A stretch of DNA of 41,869 nucleotides from Desulfosarcina sp. (GCA_014237405.1 JABZFO010000012.1:1-41869); one strand, 5' to 3'. Counted from the stretch's first letter, positions 1-8,895 are shown. Notes: a model not told the origin generated them from the sequence alone. A program made the numbers and translations.

Positions 1-42
1 ATCAACTATTTCTTAGAAATCCGACCGCCTGGGAGAATCCCC

Positions 43-612
43 ATGAAAAAAGAACTGATCGAGTTGCTATGCCGAAAATCCTTCAAGTACAGCGAAACCC
101 CGGCATTCAAGCTGGTGTCAGGCCGCATGAGCCGTTATTACGTGAACTGTAAGCCCACCACCTTGAGCTCCCGCGGCATGTTTCTCACCGGCCACCTGAT
201 GTTCGAGGCCATGAAAGACAGCGGGGCATCGGCCGTTGGCGGTCTCACCTTCGGGGCGGACCCCATCGCCATGGCGACAGCCTTTGCGTCTGAGTTGAAG
301 GGCCAGCCGGTGAACGCCTTTTCCATCCGCAAAAGCCAAAAGGACCACGGCATCGTCAAATGGATGGAAGGGGACATCCAGCCCGGCGAGAAGGTGGTGG
401 TGATCGACGATGTGGCCACCACCGGCGGCTCTACCATCAAGGCCATCGAGCGGGCCAGCTCCGAAGGACTGGAGGTGGTTCGGGCCGTGATCCTGGTGGA
501 CCGGCAGGAGGGGGGGATGGACAACATCCGCGCCCATGTGCCCGATGCTACCGCCATCATCACCCGGGATGAGCTGGTGGCCTGCTGGAAGCAGATGACG
601 AAGGCCTCGTAA
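43..612 (+). CDS. pyrE: Orotate phosphoribosyltransferase
   Basis: Cytoplasmic enzyme of de novo pyrimidine synthesis; it joins orotate to PRPP to give OMP. The 189-residue product carries the PRPP-binding signature [14 protein letters not shown] at about residues 118-131 and the type I PRTase fold throughout, with the N-terminal [12 protein letters not shown] segment typical of PyrE. Length is normal for the family. The ATG is preceded by a purine-rich stretch (GGGAGAAT) at a usable distance. It stands alone on the plus strand, followed by a spacer with a repeat and a terminator. Identification is firm. Confidence 0.95.
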   Translation: MKKELIELLCRKSFKYSETPAFKLVSGRMSRYYVNCKPTTLSSRGMFLTGHLMFEAMKDSGASAVGGLTFGADPIAMATAFASELKGQPVNAFSIRKSQKDHGIVKWMEGDIQPGEKVVVIDDVATTGGSTIKAIERASSEGLEVVRAVILVDRQEGGMDNIRAHVPDATAIITRDELVACWKQMTKAS

Positions 613-701
613 CTTTAAAGTTTGGTCCCGGGCACCGTGGCCGGGGGACACGCTATTTACGAAAATCTTAAATTAATTCTTCTGTTTCTTCATCTTTTCC
701 C

Positions 702-741
702 ATTCAACATTCGATGTTGGACGTTCGACGTTCGATGTTCA
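702..741. repeat. Short GTTCGA-rich spacer repeat
   Basis: The spacer contains imperfect back-to-back copies of a roughly 9-base unit of the form GTTCGACGTTCGATG, partly self-complementary (ATTCGATGTTGGACGTTCGA). Runs of this kind recur between genes in many Desulfobacterales and other environmental genomes. It is not coding. A poly-C run of about ten bases lies directly downstream (about 751-760). Confidence 0.6.
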
Positions 742-777
742 TTTTTTTTAGCCCCCCCCCTGAACGACTACAAAAGT

Positions 778-822
778 AAAAGGGGAACTGCCGGCATCAT
801 TTGCTGGCGGTTCCCCTTTTTT
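778..822. terminator. Bidirectional intrinsic terminator between pyrE and queD
   Basis: An 18-base left arm (778-795, starting AAAAGGGGAAC) pairs with 803-820 (ending GTTCCCCTTTT) with two mismatches and a 7-base loop. The A-run on one side and T-run on the other make it usable from both strands, which fits its place downstream of both the plus-strand pyrE and the minus-strand queD. Confidence 0.85.
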
Positions 823-842
823 GGTTTCATTCTTGTCGTTGA

Positions 843-1143
843 CTACTGTGGAAAATAGGTGGCGCAGGAGTCAAACCGCGAGGTTTTCCGAAGAGGGGGC
901 CGTTTTGTCAAAATAGGGCAGCTCGTTCAAAAACTTATGGTCCAGCCGGTTCATGATCTCTTTCACATACCCTTTGAGGATGCCGAAATCGACCAGCACC
1001 CCGGCGTCGTTGAGGCGTTCGCCCTTGACGCACACCTCCACCTTCCAGTTGTGCCCGTGTAGGTTTTCGCATTTTTTGGCCACCATGGTCAGCTGGTGCG
1101 CGGCAGCAAAATGGCTGAGTATTGTCAGTTCGAACATGATCAA
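843..1143 (-). pseudogene. queD: 6-carboxytetrahydropterin synthase (QueD), internally deleted and frameshifted
   Basis: QueD makes 6-carboxy-5,6,7,8-tetrahydropterin for the queuosine/7-deazaguanine pathway. Residues 1-89 match the family well: zinc-binding histidines in AAHQL and LHGHNWK, and a PSSENLA motif near the end. The frame then stops 1 codon later (open frame 871-1143, 90 aa against about 120 usual). Immediately after, in another frame, comes FDSCATYFPQ-stop, which looks like the true QueD C-terminus (family pattern WExxxSxAxY). The simplest reading is one gene ending at 843 that has lost some 20-odd codons including the conserved glutamate. It lies 38 bases after dnaJ and is probably co-transcribed with it. 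Confidence 0.75.
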
Positions 1144-1181
1144 TGCGCTCCTGTGGGTCTTGCCGGATTGAAGCCGGTGTC

Positions 1182-2297
1182 TCAGTTGGCCGCCCGAGAC
1201 GGGCCGCTTTTGAGGATGCCTTTAAGCTTGCTGGTGAATTTGCCCCCTTCCAATTTTGCAAAATCTTTGAGCAGGGCCACCTGTTTTTTGTTGAGGTTGG
1301 TGGGGGTCTTCACGTTCACCTGAACGATCTGATCGCCCCGGTGGCCGTTGCGGAGGGAAGGGATGCCCTCACCACGCAGCCGGAAAATGTCGCCGGGCTG
1401 GGTGCCCTTGGAAATCTCCAGATCGGTCTCCCCATTGAGGGTGGGGATGGTGATGGTATCGCCTAGAGCCGCCTGTACAAAGGAAATGGGAATCTGGCAG
1501 AGGACATGGGTGTCGTCACGCTTGAAAAATTCATGGCCCTCCGCGTGGATGAACACATACAGATCGCCATGGGAGCCGCCGTAGGCGCCGGCTTCACCTT
1601 CGCCGGTGAGCCGCAGCCGTGAACCGTTGTCCACGCCGGCCGGAATTCTCACGGACACTTTTTTCCGGACCAGTACCTTGCCATGTCCCCGGCAGGTTTT
1701 GCACGGGTTGGCGATCACCTGACCCTGGCCCCGGCAGTGGCCGCAGGTGGTGCGAACGGTGAAAAAGCCCTGGCTGCGTCCTACCTGGCCGCTGCCGCCG
1801 CATTGGGGGCAGGTTTCCACACCGGTCCCGGGTGCAGCACCGGTTCCCTCACACGCGGTGCACGATTCCGCCTTTTCCACGTCGATCTCTTTTTCTGTGC
1901 CGAAGGCCGCTTCCATGAAGCTGAGCTGCATGTCATAACGAAGGTCAGCCCCGCGATGTCCCCGGCTCCTGGATCGGCGGGCGCCGCCAAAACCAAAGAA
2001 ATCTTCGAATATGTCTCCGAAACTGGAAAAGATGTCGTCGAATCCACCGAAACCGGAAAAACCGGAACCCTCCAGTCCCTGGTGGCCGTACTGGTCATAA
2101 ATCTGGCGCTTCTTCGCGTCCCGAAGCACTTCGTAGGCCTCGGCGGCTTCCTTGAACTTCTCTTCCGCTTCCCGATCACCTGGATTCCTGTCCGGATGGA
2201 ATTTCAGGGCCAGTTTGCGATAGGCCTTTTTCAGAACAGAATCAGTGGCGTTGCGGTCAACGCCGAGCACTTCATAATAATCATTTTTTGCTGCCAT
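1182..2297 (-). CDS. dnaJ: Chaperone protein DnaJ
   Basis: Co-chaperone that stimulates DnaK ATPase and delivers unfolded clients in the cytoplasm. The 371-residue protein shows all DnaJ domains in order: J-domain with the FHPDRNPGD loop (residues about 33-41), Gly/Phe-rich linker (about 75-110), four CxxCxGxG zinc repeats ([32 protein letters not shown]), and the C-terminal substrate-binding domains. Length is normal. dnaK and grpE are not in the window. It is the first gene of a minus-strand pair with the damaged queD. Confidence 0.97.
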   Translation of the reverse strand: MAAKNDYYEVLGVDRNATDSVLKKAYRKLALKFHPDRNPGDREAEEKFKEAAEAYEVLRDAKKRQIYDQYGHQGLEGSGFSGFGGFDDIFSSFGDIFEDFFGFGGARRSRSRGHRGADLRYDMQLSFMEAAFGTEKEIDVEKAESCTACEGTGAAPGTGVETCPQCGGSGQVGRSQGFFTVRTTCGHCRGQGQVIANPCKTCRGHGKVLVRKKVSVRIPAGVDNGSRLRLTGEGEAGAYGGSHGDLYVFIHAEGHEFFKRDDTHVLCQIPISFVQAALGDTITIPTLNGETDLEISKGTQPGDIFRLRGEGIPSLRNGHRGDQIVQVNVKTPTNLNKKQVALLKDFAKLEGGKFTSKLKGILKSGPSRAAN

Positions 2298-2406
2298 GGA
2301 TCGCCCTGAAAACGTTTCCCCTTCGTGTTGTCACAAAAGATCTGATGTGTTAATTTTGCAGCCTCTATAATGAGGCATAAACTTAATGCAAGATGAAAGG
2401 ATGTCA

Positions 2407-3120
2407 ATGGAAAACCGGGAGCTTCCATTTGTCAGGGAGATGTTCGACAGTATCGCCCCCCGGTATGACCTGCTCAACCGGCTGCTCAGCCTCCACCAGG
2501 ATGTTGTCTGGCGTAAAAAGATGGTTTCGGCCATGGTCATCCCTGAAAATGGACGGGTGCTGGACGTGGCCTGTGGCACCGGTGACGTGGCCATGGAGAT
2601 CTGCAGACAAAAGGGACCGCTGGTGAAGGTAACCGGCATCGATTTTTCACCGGGCATGCTGGGCCTGGCTCAAAAGAAGATCCGCCGGCAGGAAGCGCCT
2701 GCCATCTCCCTGTTGGCCGGTAATGCCCTGGCCCTGCCTTTTGGCGAACAAACCTTTCACGCAGTGACCATCGCCTTCGGCATCCGCAACATCCAGAATA
2801 AAGCCGGCGCCCTGAAGGCCTTTTACCAATATCTGAAGCCTGGCGGCATGGTGCTGGTGCTGGAGCTGGCCTCCCCAAAACAAAGCTGCCTGCGCGACGC
2901 TTATATGGCTTACTTTCAAAGGGTGCTGCCACTGGTCGGCCGCCTCTTTTCCAAGCACAGCTTTGCCTATTCCTACCTGCCCGACTCAGTTTCCCGGTTT
3001 CCGGCGCCCGATGTTTTCATGAAAATCATGGCGGAAGCAGGCTTTTCCCGGATCACCTGCCACCGCCTGACACTGGGAATTGCCAACCTGTTTGTGGGGG
3101 GTAGGGCCGCGGAAAAATAA
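2407..3120 (+). CDS. menG/ubiE: Demethylmenaquinone / ubiquinone C-methyltransferase
   Basis: SAM-dependent C-methylation of demethylmenaquinone (or the ubiquinone precursor) at the membrane; an anaerobic sulfate reducer would use it for menaquinone. The SAM-binding motif VLDVACGTGDVAME and the UbiE signatures FDSIAPRYDLLNRLLS and AFGIRNI are present. An in-frame ATG exists at 2386, but GAAAGG at 2395-2400 sits 6 bases before the ATG at 2407, so the shorter start (237 aa, MENRELPF) is preferred. Length is typical. It is divergent from dnaJ. Confidence 0.93.
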   Translation: MENRELPFVREMFDSIAPRYDLLNRLLSLHQDVVWRKKMVSAMVIPENGRVLDVACGTGDVAMEICRQKGPLVKVTGIDFSPGMLGLAQKKIRRQEAPAISLLAGNALALPFGEQTFHAVTIAFGIRNIQNKAGALKAFYQYLKPGGMVLVLELASPKQSCLRDAYMAYFQRVLPLVGRLFSKHSFAYSYLPDSVSRFPAPDVFMKIMAEAGFSRITCHRLTLGIANLFVGGRAAEK

Positions 3121-3348
3121 CTATTGATTATGGGAGCCGGCAAAGGAAAGCTTGTAAACGAATGACTCAGCTCATAAGCTAAGCTAAAAACAAAAGTTCC
3201 CGTCCTTGTCATTCCAAATGAACACCCTTAAAAACAATTATAACTGGATCCGCCGATCAGCTGTTCTTGAGCCTTTGATTTAATCGAAACGGGCATTATT
3301 GTATAGCCGTTTACATTTATGATCGCATCACCAAAAAGGAGAAAAAAG

Positions 3349-4806
3349 ATGATCAAGAAACGGCAGTTTATTTATTTGGGGATTGTTTTAATCTTTATGA
3401 GCGCCTGCGCCACACCGCAATCCGGAACCATCGCAACAGGCAATCCTGAAAAGCAGGTAAACCAGCTGGAAACCGATTTGGCCACCGCACGGTCCAATCA
3501 ATTGGACGTGCTGGCACCGAATTGGTTTGGCAAGGCCCAATCCTCATATGCCAAGGCAAAAACGGCCTTGGAAAAGGGGGCGAAACTGTCTGACATCAGT
3601 GAATATGTTGCCGAAGCGAATGCCAGCCTGGAAAAAGCAGAAGAGATCGCCCAGGTTTCACGGACGATACTCGGCAGCACCAGCGAAGCCAGGCAGAAGG
3701 CCCTCAAGGTGGGTGCCGACAAACTGGGTGAACCCTTTATGAAGGTTGAAAACCAGTATCTAAAGCTTACCCAGGCTATCGAGAACGACAATATGAGCTA
3801 TGCCCAGAAGAATGCCGCAAAGGTTCAAGCGGCGTTCCGGGATGTTGAAATCATGGCTATTAAAGACACTGCTTTGGGGGATGTCCGCAAGATAATGGCT
3901 GAAGCCGAAAAAGCCAAAACACAAAAGATTGCGCCAATGGCATACGGCGCCGCTGAACAATCCTTGAATGAAGCAGACGCTTATATTGGCCAGAATCCCT
4001 ATGCGGCAGAAGCGATCAGCCAAAAAGCGGCCACGGCCGAATTCATGGCTCGGCGGATGATGTCCGTCACAGATAGCAGCAACAAGTTCAAGAGGATGAC
4101 ACCTGAAGATTCAGCGATCTATCTTGAGAGTTTACTGGGGCGCTTAGGCAAAACCATGGGCGCCGGAGATCTTCGGGATAAAAGCATGGAAGGTCAGGTC
4201 GATGCATTGATCGGTACGGCAGGTGACAGAAACCGGACCAACGAATCGCTGAAATCGCAGAACCAGAACTACCAGGCCCAGGTCACAGACCTTGAACAGC
4301 GCCTCGCCGGCCTGCAGGGTTTTTCACGCCAGCAGGAGGAGGCAAAGAAGAAGCTGACGGCCGAACGAGAATTTAATGAGCGGTTCAATAAAGTTCAGCG
4401 ATACTTCAGGCCCGACGAAGCCGAGGTATACAAACAGGGCGGTCAACTGGTTATCCGGATGCGCGGGATCAACTTTCCAGTGGGTCAGGCAACGCTTACC
4501 CCGGAGAACTATACCCTGCTCAGCAAGGTACAACGGGCCATCCGGACGTTCGGCCAGCCTACCGTGACCATCGAAGGCCATACCGATAGCACCGGCTCCG
4601 CACAAACGAACCAGGAGCTTTCCCAAAAGCGGGCCGAGGCGGTAAAGACCTATCTGGTTGCCAACAAAACGCTGCCATCGAACCGGATCCGGGCAACGGG
4701 GTATGGTCTGGATAGACCCGATACGGCTAAAGGAATATTCAAGAAACCGACCGGGCCACGTTCACCTGCCCGGTCGGTTTCATCACCGACTTTCCGCAGA
4801 GACTGA
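3349..4806 (+). CDS. OmpA-family outer-membrane lipoprotein with altered C-terminus
   Basis: Predicted lipoprotein anchored in the outer membrane and binding peptidoglycan. The start at 3349 follows AAAAAGGAG; the N-terminus has a lysine/arginine patch, a hydrophobic segment and a lipobox ending in MSAC (mature Cys about residue 19). Residues about 30-340 are Ala/Gln/Lys-rich helical or coiled-coil sequence. The OmpA-like domain (about 365-470) has TIEGHTDSTG and the following LSQKRAEAV helix. The conserved NRRVE peptidoglycan motif is missing: after GYGLDRPDT the frame runs through a terminator hairpin to a late stop at 4806. An out-of-frame TAA at 4728-4730, just before the hairpin, is probably the original stop, implying a short frameshifting deletion near the 3' end. 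Confidence 0.8.
   Translation: MIKKRQFIYLGIVLIFMSACATPQSGTIATGNPEKQVNQLETDLATARSNQLDVLAPNWFGKAQSSYAKAKTALEKGAKLSDISEYVAEANASLEKAEEIAQVSRTILGSTSEARQKALKVGADKLGEPFMKVENQYLKLTQAIENDNMSYAQKNAAKVQAAFRDVEIMAIKDTALGDVRKIMAEAEKAKTQKIAPMAYGAAEQSLNEADAYIGQNPYAAEAISQKAATAEFMARRMMSVTDSSNKFKRMTPEDSAIYLESLLGRLGKTMGAGDLRDKSMEGQVDALIGTAGDRNRTNESLKSQNQNYQAQVTDLEQRLAGLQGFSRQQEEAKKKLTAEREFNERFNKVQRYFRPDEAEVYKQGGQLVIRMRGINFPVGQATLTPENYTLLSKVQRAIRTFGQPTVTIEGHTDSTGSAQTNQELSQKRAEAVKTYLVANKTLPSNRIRATGYGLDRPDTAKGIFKKPTGPRSPARSVSSPTFRRD
4743..4781. terminator. Strong hairpin between convergent genes
   Basis: A perfect 14-bp stem (GAAACCGACCGGGC at 4743-4756 with 4768-4781) and an 11-base loop lie between the converging OmpA-like gene and the minus-strand gene ending at 4783. 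There is no long T-run, so termination strength is uncertain. That the present OmpA-like frame reads through it is odd and supports damage to that gene. Confidence 0.65.
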
Positions 4807-5298
4807 AGGGATTGACGCCAAAGTTTGATTGACGGCCAAAACCACCTGGATCTTCAGGGGGAGTTCCTTCCACCATGTTAAAAATTTATCTTTATCTTTT
4901 TCATACCACAAGGACGTCGTTACGCCGATTCTGTAAAAGCCCATATTGCCGACTTCAGCGCCGCAGTGAATTCCCTTGATACTGTTCATGCCGGCTACAA
5001 ATTTATCGATTTCTTCCGGACTAAGGGGGGTCTTGAATCTGAAAATCAAAAAGGTCGGTTTTTCAGGGCCGGACCCTTCGCAGGAGGCGCGCATTTCGAT
5101 CTCTTCGATCCGGTTGAGGTCATCCAGGGCATTCGTGGGAATATGGGCATCTACCGGAGTTCCCTGCCATATTTTCTGTTTGTGATCGACATCTCTTCCC
5201 GGGAGAAATTTTTGTTTTCCATACAATGTCTCATAGATAAAGGACGGAGCGTTTTTTTTTGCGGCGCGATAACCGCGCAATCTTTCTTCTTTTAACAT
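4783..5298 (-). CDS. Conserved-looking hypothetical protein
   Basis: A 171-residue soluble protein that I do not recognise. It has no signal peptide or membrane segment, is rich in Lys/Glu, and has two Cys (in ASCEGSG and HCGAEVG). The central part FLIFRFKTPLSPEEIDKF looks like a beta-strand followed by a helix. It lies 97 bases downstream of the damaged hpt on the same strand and its stop abuts the hairpin at 4743-4781. Its AT-rich upstream spacer contains AGAGGAACC (minus strand) just before the ATG, a plausible ribosome-binding site. No function is proposed. Confidence 0.6.
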   Translation of the reverse strand: MLKEERLRGYRAAKKNAPSFIYETLYGKQKFLPGRDVDHKQKIWQGTPVDAHIPTNALDDLNRIEEIEMRASCEGSGPEKPTFLIFRFKTPLSPEEIDKFVAGMNSIKGIHCGAEVGNMGFYRIGVTTSLWYEKDKDKFLTWWKELPLKIQVVLAVNQTLASIPSVSAESR

Positions 5299-5395
5299 AC
5301 TGGTTCCTCTCCGTTGGAATCATAGGGCCGGTAACCTACGAATGACAGCGCCAATGATAGGTTGAAGTTGTCCTGACGCCGATATGGGTATATGC

Positions 5396-5817
5396 TTAAT
5401 CGACGGCACCGATGTAAGGCAACTGCCGATATTTCTCATTGTAATCAATTCCGTAGCCGACAACAAAAAGGTCTTCAATTTCAAAGCCAACATAATCAGC
5501 GTTGATATCGACTTCCCGTCGATAAGGCTTATCCAGCAGGCACACAAATCGAAGACTTTCAGGGTTTTTCTTCAGCAGTTCTTTTTTGAGTGTCTGGAGG
5601 GTTAAGCCCGTATCCAAGAGATCTTCTACAACCAGAACGTCCTGGCCGGCGATGGCAACATCGACAACGCATTTTACGTCGCCGGTGGACGCTTTCCCGA
5701 TATAACTTTTGGTGATAACGTAATCGATGGTGATATCCATGTCGTGCCGACTGAGGGCTCGAATAAGGTCGGCACAAAATACAAAAGCGCCTTTGAGTCG
5801 GTGAACAGCTTTTCCAT
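5396..5817 (-). pseudogene. hpt: Hypoxanthine phosphoribosyltransferase, N-terminal deletion
   Basis: Purine-salvage enzyme converting hypoxanthine or guanine plus PRPP to IMP or GMP. From LKGAFVF onward the sequence is a good HPRT: PRPP loop VVEDLLDTGLTLQ, LLDKPYRR, DYVGFEIEDLFVVGYG and YRQLPYIG. The first 40 or so residues are missing. The catalytic frame could only start at a TTG at 5839, giving MFFLIQSHGKAVHR, which does not resemble HPRT. The ATG at 5815-5817 in another frame encodes MEKLFTD, a plausible native start, so a deletion with a frameshift between that start and LKGAFVF is likely. Confidence 0.7.
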
Positions 5818-6207
5818 GACTTTGTATCAGGAAAAACAAGCAAAAAGAAAAGTTAGTCTATAAAAAAAGAATATTGCTAAAAACCATATATGTCAAACAG
5901 GAAAAGTTTTTTCGGTCGGCCGCAGCCCCATTGGAATTTTGCTGTTTTAGAAAAGTTTGACCGATACTTTGTTTTCTGATAATAAATTTTTAATATCACG
6001 CCGAATTTTTTGGTGCTAACGGATACCGATGCTTCATCAACCGGATCTTAAGGCTGTTTCTATGGGAATACCGGACATCGGACAGATTTCAGTTTTTCGG
6101 AACGCATAACTCTCTCGACGTCTTTATTTTAAGACGAATATTGTCTCATATATAAAAACAGTTTATTTTCCCGTCCCACCTCTGTTGAATTAGAGGAAGG
6201 AATGCGC
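5818..6207. other. AT-rich spacer, divergent promoter region
   Basis: No gene is seen in these 390 bases between the minus-strand hpt and the plus-strand sensor kinase. The sequence is markedly AT-rich compared with the genes around it, as expected for a divergent promoter region. I see no strong hairpin, and no consensus promoter I would defend. The ribosome-binding site of the kinase (AGAGGAAGG) is at its right edge. Confidence 0.5.
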
Positions 6208-7800
6208 ATGGACCGATCCATTCACCTGTTGGATTTGATCAGTAAGGAGAAGTTGGATGAACTCCTCCGGGTTTTCACCGAAGCAACCGGGGTTGCATCT
6301 ATTATCACCGAGGTGGATGGCCGGCCCATCACCCAGCCCCATAACTTCACAACCCTCTGCCTGAATTATGCTCGTTCTACCGAACAGGGCAGGCATAAAT
6401 GTTACCAAAGTGACAGTTACGGCGGTCGTGAATCGGCAGAGCTGAAAAAATGCTTGATTTATAGATGCCTGAACGCGGGATTGCTCGACAGCGCTGCACC
6501 GGTTATCGTGGAAGGGTATCATCTGGCCAATGTTTTGTGCGGCCAGGTTCTGGAAGAACCTGCTGAAACGGACGTTGCGATTCAGCGGGCACACGCCATC
6601 GGAATTACCGATATTGAAGGTTACCTGGAGTCTATTAAAAAAATTACGATAATGAGCCGGGAGCGATTGCGATCCATCGTCAACCTAATGGAAGTGATTA
6701 CCCAAACGGTCAGTGAACAGGCGCTAAAAAAATATCTTTCCTATAAACAGTCCCAGCATTATCTCAGAAAACTGATCAACAGTGTGTCTGATTGCATTAT
6801 CTCGACCGATTCCGATGCCAACATCTCCATGATCAATGAGGCCGGTGCTTCCATGTTCGGTCTCATTGAGGAAAAACTGATGGGTCAATCCATTTTTTCA
6901 CTCTTTTCAGACGCAACCGCCACCAGCACTTTTCAAAAGCAAATAGCGCATTGGCAGAAAGAAAAAGAGCGAATCGAGCTGACCGCCGTCGATGTGAATC
7001 GGAGAACATTCCCGGTGCAGATGTCGCTATCGAAAATCACGGCAAAAATCGCCAAGGATTCAGGCTATGTGGCAGTCCTGCGAGACATATCCGAGGAAAA
7101 GAAAGCCGAGCGAATGAAAGAGGATCTGATTGGAATGCTCACGCACGACATGGGGAATCCCGTCCTCTCCATACAAAAAGCCATGCAGCTGCTGGTTGAT
7201 GAGACCCTGGGCCGGCTGAAAAACGGACAGTTCCTGCTTCGCAAACTTTTGATCAGCTTAAACCAGATCCTTCAGAAAAGCATTCGTCAGGTCATTTTTT
7301 TTGCTCAAGACAAGCGCATTTCCATCTGCTTTGAGCCTGTTCAAAAGCCCTTGGAATTGTGGGCCGATCAAAACCGCCTTTTGCGCGCGGTTACCAATAT
7401 ATTGGATAATGCCATCAAATACAGCCCGGAGGGAAGCTTGATCAAGGTCTTTGTAAGAAAGATAAACGGCGGCGAAAAGGAAGAAATTAAAACGGTCACT
7501 GGCCAAGTAAACTTCCAGGGCCTGATAGCGAATCAACCCTATTTTTGGATTGCCATATCGGACCAGGGCCTCGGCATACCCAAAAAATATCAAAAAATTA
7601 TTTTTGACAAATTTTTTTCCGTGCAATCCAGAGACGGCAATGGAAGAAAAGGGGTCGGATTGGGATTAACGTTTTGTAAACAGGTCATTGAGGCTCACGA
7701 GGGATTTATTTGGGTGGAATCACCTTTAAACCCGGAGGAAACACATCAGCCGAGAGGGTGCCAGTTTAATTTCGTTTTGCCGACGGGTTCTCTCTCTTAA
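6208..7800 (+). CDS. PocR-domain PAS sensor histidine kinase
   Basis: Probable sensor for the BMC substrate. Residues about 1-165 are a PocR-type ligand-binding domain (LLDLISKEKLDELLRVF, ITEVDGRPI, conserved Cys residues in the YARSTEQGRHKCYQSD region); this domain is known from PocR, the regulator of propanediol/B12 genes. A PAS domain follows (about 183-290), then an H-box THDMGNP with His313, and a HATPase domain (about 385-525) with NAIKYSPEG, ISDQGLGIP and GVGLGLTFCK. There is no transmembrane segment, so it is cytosolic. AGGAAGG lies 7 bases before ATG 6208; ATG 6202 is in frame but too close. The stretch between the H-box helix and the ATPase is short (LGRLKNGQFLLRK), which suggests an in-frame loss of about 30 residues. 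Confidence 0.85.
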   Translation: MDRSIHLLDLISKEKLDELLRVFTEATGVASIITEVDGRPITQPHNFTTLCLNYARSTEQGRHKCYQSDSYGGRESAELKKCLIYRCLNAGLLDSAAPVIVEGYHLANVLCGQVLEEPAETDVAIQRAHAIGITDIEGYLESIKKITIMSRERLRSIVNLMEVITQTVSEQALKKYLSYKQSQHYLRKLINSVSDCIISTDSDANISMINEAGASMFGLIEEKLMGQSIFSLFSDATATSTFQKQIAHWQKEKERIELTAVDVNRRTFPVQMSLSKITAKIAKDSGYVAVLRDISEEKKAERMKEDLIGMLTHDMGNPVLSIQKAMQLLVDETLGRLKNGQFLLRKLLISLNQILQKSIRQVIFFAQDKRISICFEPVQKPLELWADQNRLLRAVTNILDNAIKYSPEGSLIKVFVRKINGGEKEEIKTVTGQVNFQGLIANQPYFWIAISDQGLGIPKKYQKIIFDKFFSVQSRDGNGRKGVGLGLTFCKQVIEAHEGFIWVESPLNPEETHQPRGCQFNFVLPTGSLS

Positions 7801-7838
7801 GGATTTATTTTTACCCTGAGAAAACGGGAAAGCATAAA

Positions 7839-8492
7839 ATGCCTGAAAACAAAGCCATCAGGGTTTTTCTTGCAGATGATCACCCGCTGTTGCGAACCGG
7901 TTTGAGGCTCAGCCTGGATCAAATAAAAGATGTTGAACTTATCGGCGAAGCCGAAGACGGTTTTAGCGCAGTGGAAAAAATACACGCCGATCCGCCGGAT
8001 GTCTCCTTGATTGACGTGGATATGCCCGGGCTTTCGGGTATTGGCGTCATCCGGTTGTTGCGAAAATCGTTTCCTCATATGAAAATATTGGTTCTTTCCA
8101 CCTACAATGATGACAAGTATATTCATGACGCCATGCAGGCCGGAGCTGACGGGTATGTGTTAAAATGCATAGGCATTGGTGAATTGACGAAGATCATTAA
8201 ATCATATTGGACCGGAAAACCGGAGATATCTCCGTATCTGGTGCATTTGACAACAGCCCCTGTCACAGGCGATAAAAAACCCGCATCCCGGGAATCGTCG
8301 GATTTGACCGTCCGGGAAACAGAAGTGCTCACAGCTATTGCCGCCGGGAAGGGCAACAAGGAGATTGCCGATATGCTTTATATCAGTCTTGAAACCGTCA
8401 AAAGCCACGCTAAACACATTTTCAAAAAATTAAAGGTAAAAAATCGTGTGGAAGCCGCCAGGGTTGCCATTGAAAGGAATGTGCTGAATTAA
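7839..8492 (+). CDS. NarL/LuxR-family response regulator
   Basis: Likely partner of the kinase 38 bases upstream and probable activator of the BMC operon (inference from position). The receiver domain (about 1-125) has the acidic pair DD13-14, phosphoacceptor Asp59 in LIDVDMPG, and the switch Lys in YVLK. The C-terminal LuxR-type helix-turn-helix (about 150-215) has LTVRETEVL, GKGNKEIADML and ETVKSHAKHIFKKL. The 217-residue length is standard. Its receiver is a close paralogue of the one encoded at 8947-9339. Confidence 0.92.
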   Translation: MPENKAIRVFLADDHPLLRTGLRLSLDQIKDVELIGEAEDGFSAVEKIHADPPDVSLIDVDMPGLSGIGVIRLLRKSFPHMKILVLSTYNDDKYIHDAMQAGADGYVLKCIGIGELTKIIKSYWTGKPEISPYLVHLTTAPVTGDKKPASRESSDLTVRETEVLTAIAAGKGNKEIADMLYISLETVKSHAKHIFKKLKVKNRVEAARVAIERNVLN

Positions 8493-8578
8493 AGTACCGG
8501 TGAAGGGGGCTTTGGATGGATTCAGCGACCAGATCTTGTTTTAATTTCGGTTGGCTAAGCGCTATCGACCCTGTCTCT

Positions 8579-8629
8579 TGATAATTTATCAGTCGATACG
8601 GGTTGACAGGGCGAACGCTTTATTATAAT
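8579..8629 (+). promoter_or_regulatory. Consensus sigma-70 promoter with upstream palindrome
   Basis: A perfect TTGACA (8603-8608) and a perfect TATAAT (8624-8629) are separated by 15 bases, a little short of the ideal 17. Directly upstream is the perfect 13-base palindrome TGATAATTTATCA (8579-8591), a possible operator. The promoter would start RNA at about 8636, immediately ahead of the cobalamin riboswitch, and is separated from the regulator gene by 86 bases. Confidence 0.65.
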
Positions 8630-8635
8630 GATTTG

Positions 8636-8830
8636 GATAAATATGCTACCGGGCACTAGGGAATCCCGTGAAATTCGGGAGCGGGTACGCCGCTGTAACT
8701 CTACCCCCTATTTTGTATAATGGAAGATAAATGGGGGCCCTCTTAGCCTTGAGCGCCACTGTTTCGGTTCAGCCGGGATGGGAAGGCCGCTAAAAGGGAA
8801 GGGAAGCCAGAAGACCGACCGGTGGAAACA
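8636..8830 (+). ncRNA. Cobalamin (B12) riboswitch
   Basis: Known elements of the cobalamin aptamer appear in order: the core GGGAATCCCGTGAAATTCGG (about 8658-8677), then AGCGGGTACGCCGCTGTAAC, and the B12-box-like AAGCCAGAAGACCGACC (8804-8820). The aptamer binds adenosylcobalamin or a related form and usually switches off downstream expression. Here it is followed within 70 bases by a strong intrinsic terminator and then by a receiver-only response regulator, just ahead of a B12-dependent dehydratase operon. Edges are estimated. Recognition rests on the conserved core, not on a covariance search. Confidence 0.9.
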
Positions 8831-8895
8831 ATCAACAACCCTCGCGATCAGGGTGGTTTGAGCCTGCACAGGTTTGGGATGAAAAAAACGGACAT

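Noticed and set aside
698..745. CRISPR array candidate in the pyrE spacer
   Set aside because: The repeat unit is about 9 bases with no unique spacers between copies; it is a simple degenerate tandem repeat.
622..858. 78-residue plus-strand open frame after pyrE
   Set aside because: It runs through the spacer repeat, a poly-C run and the terminator hairpin; it is not a gene.
845..895. tRNA 3'-end-like string (GGTTTGACTCCTGCGCCACC on the minus strand)
   Set aside because: The T-stem does not pair and no matching acceptor or anticodon arm is found; the bases are better explained as the out-of-frame QueD C-terminus.
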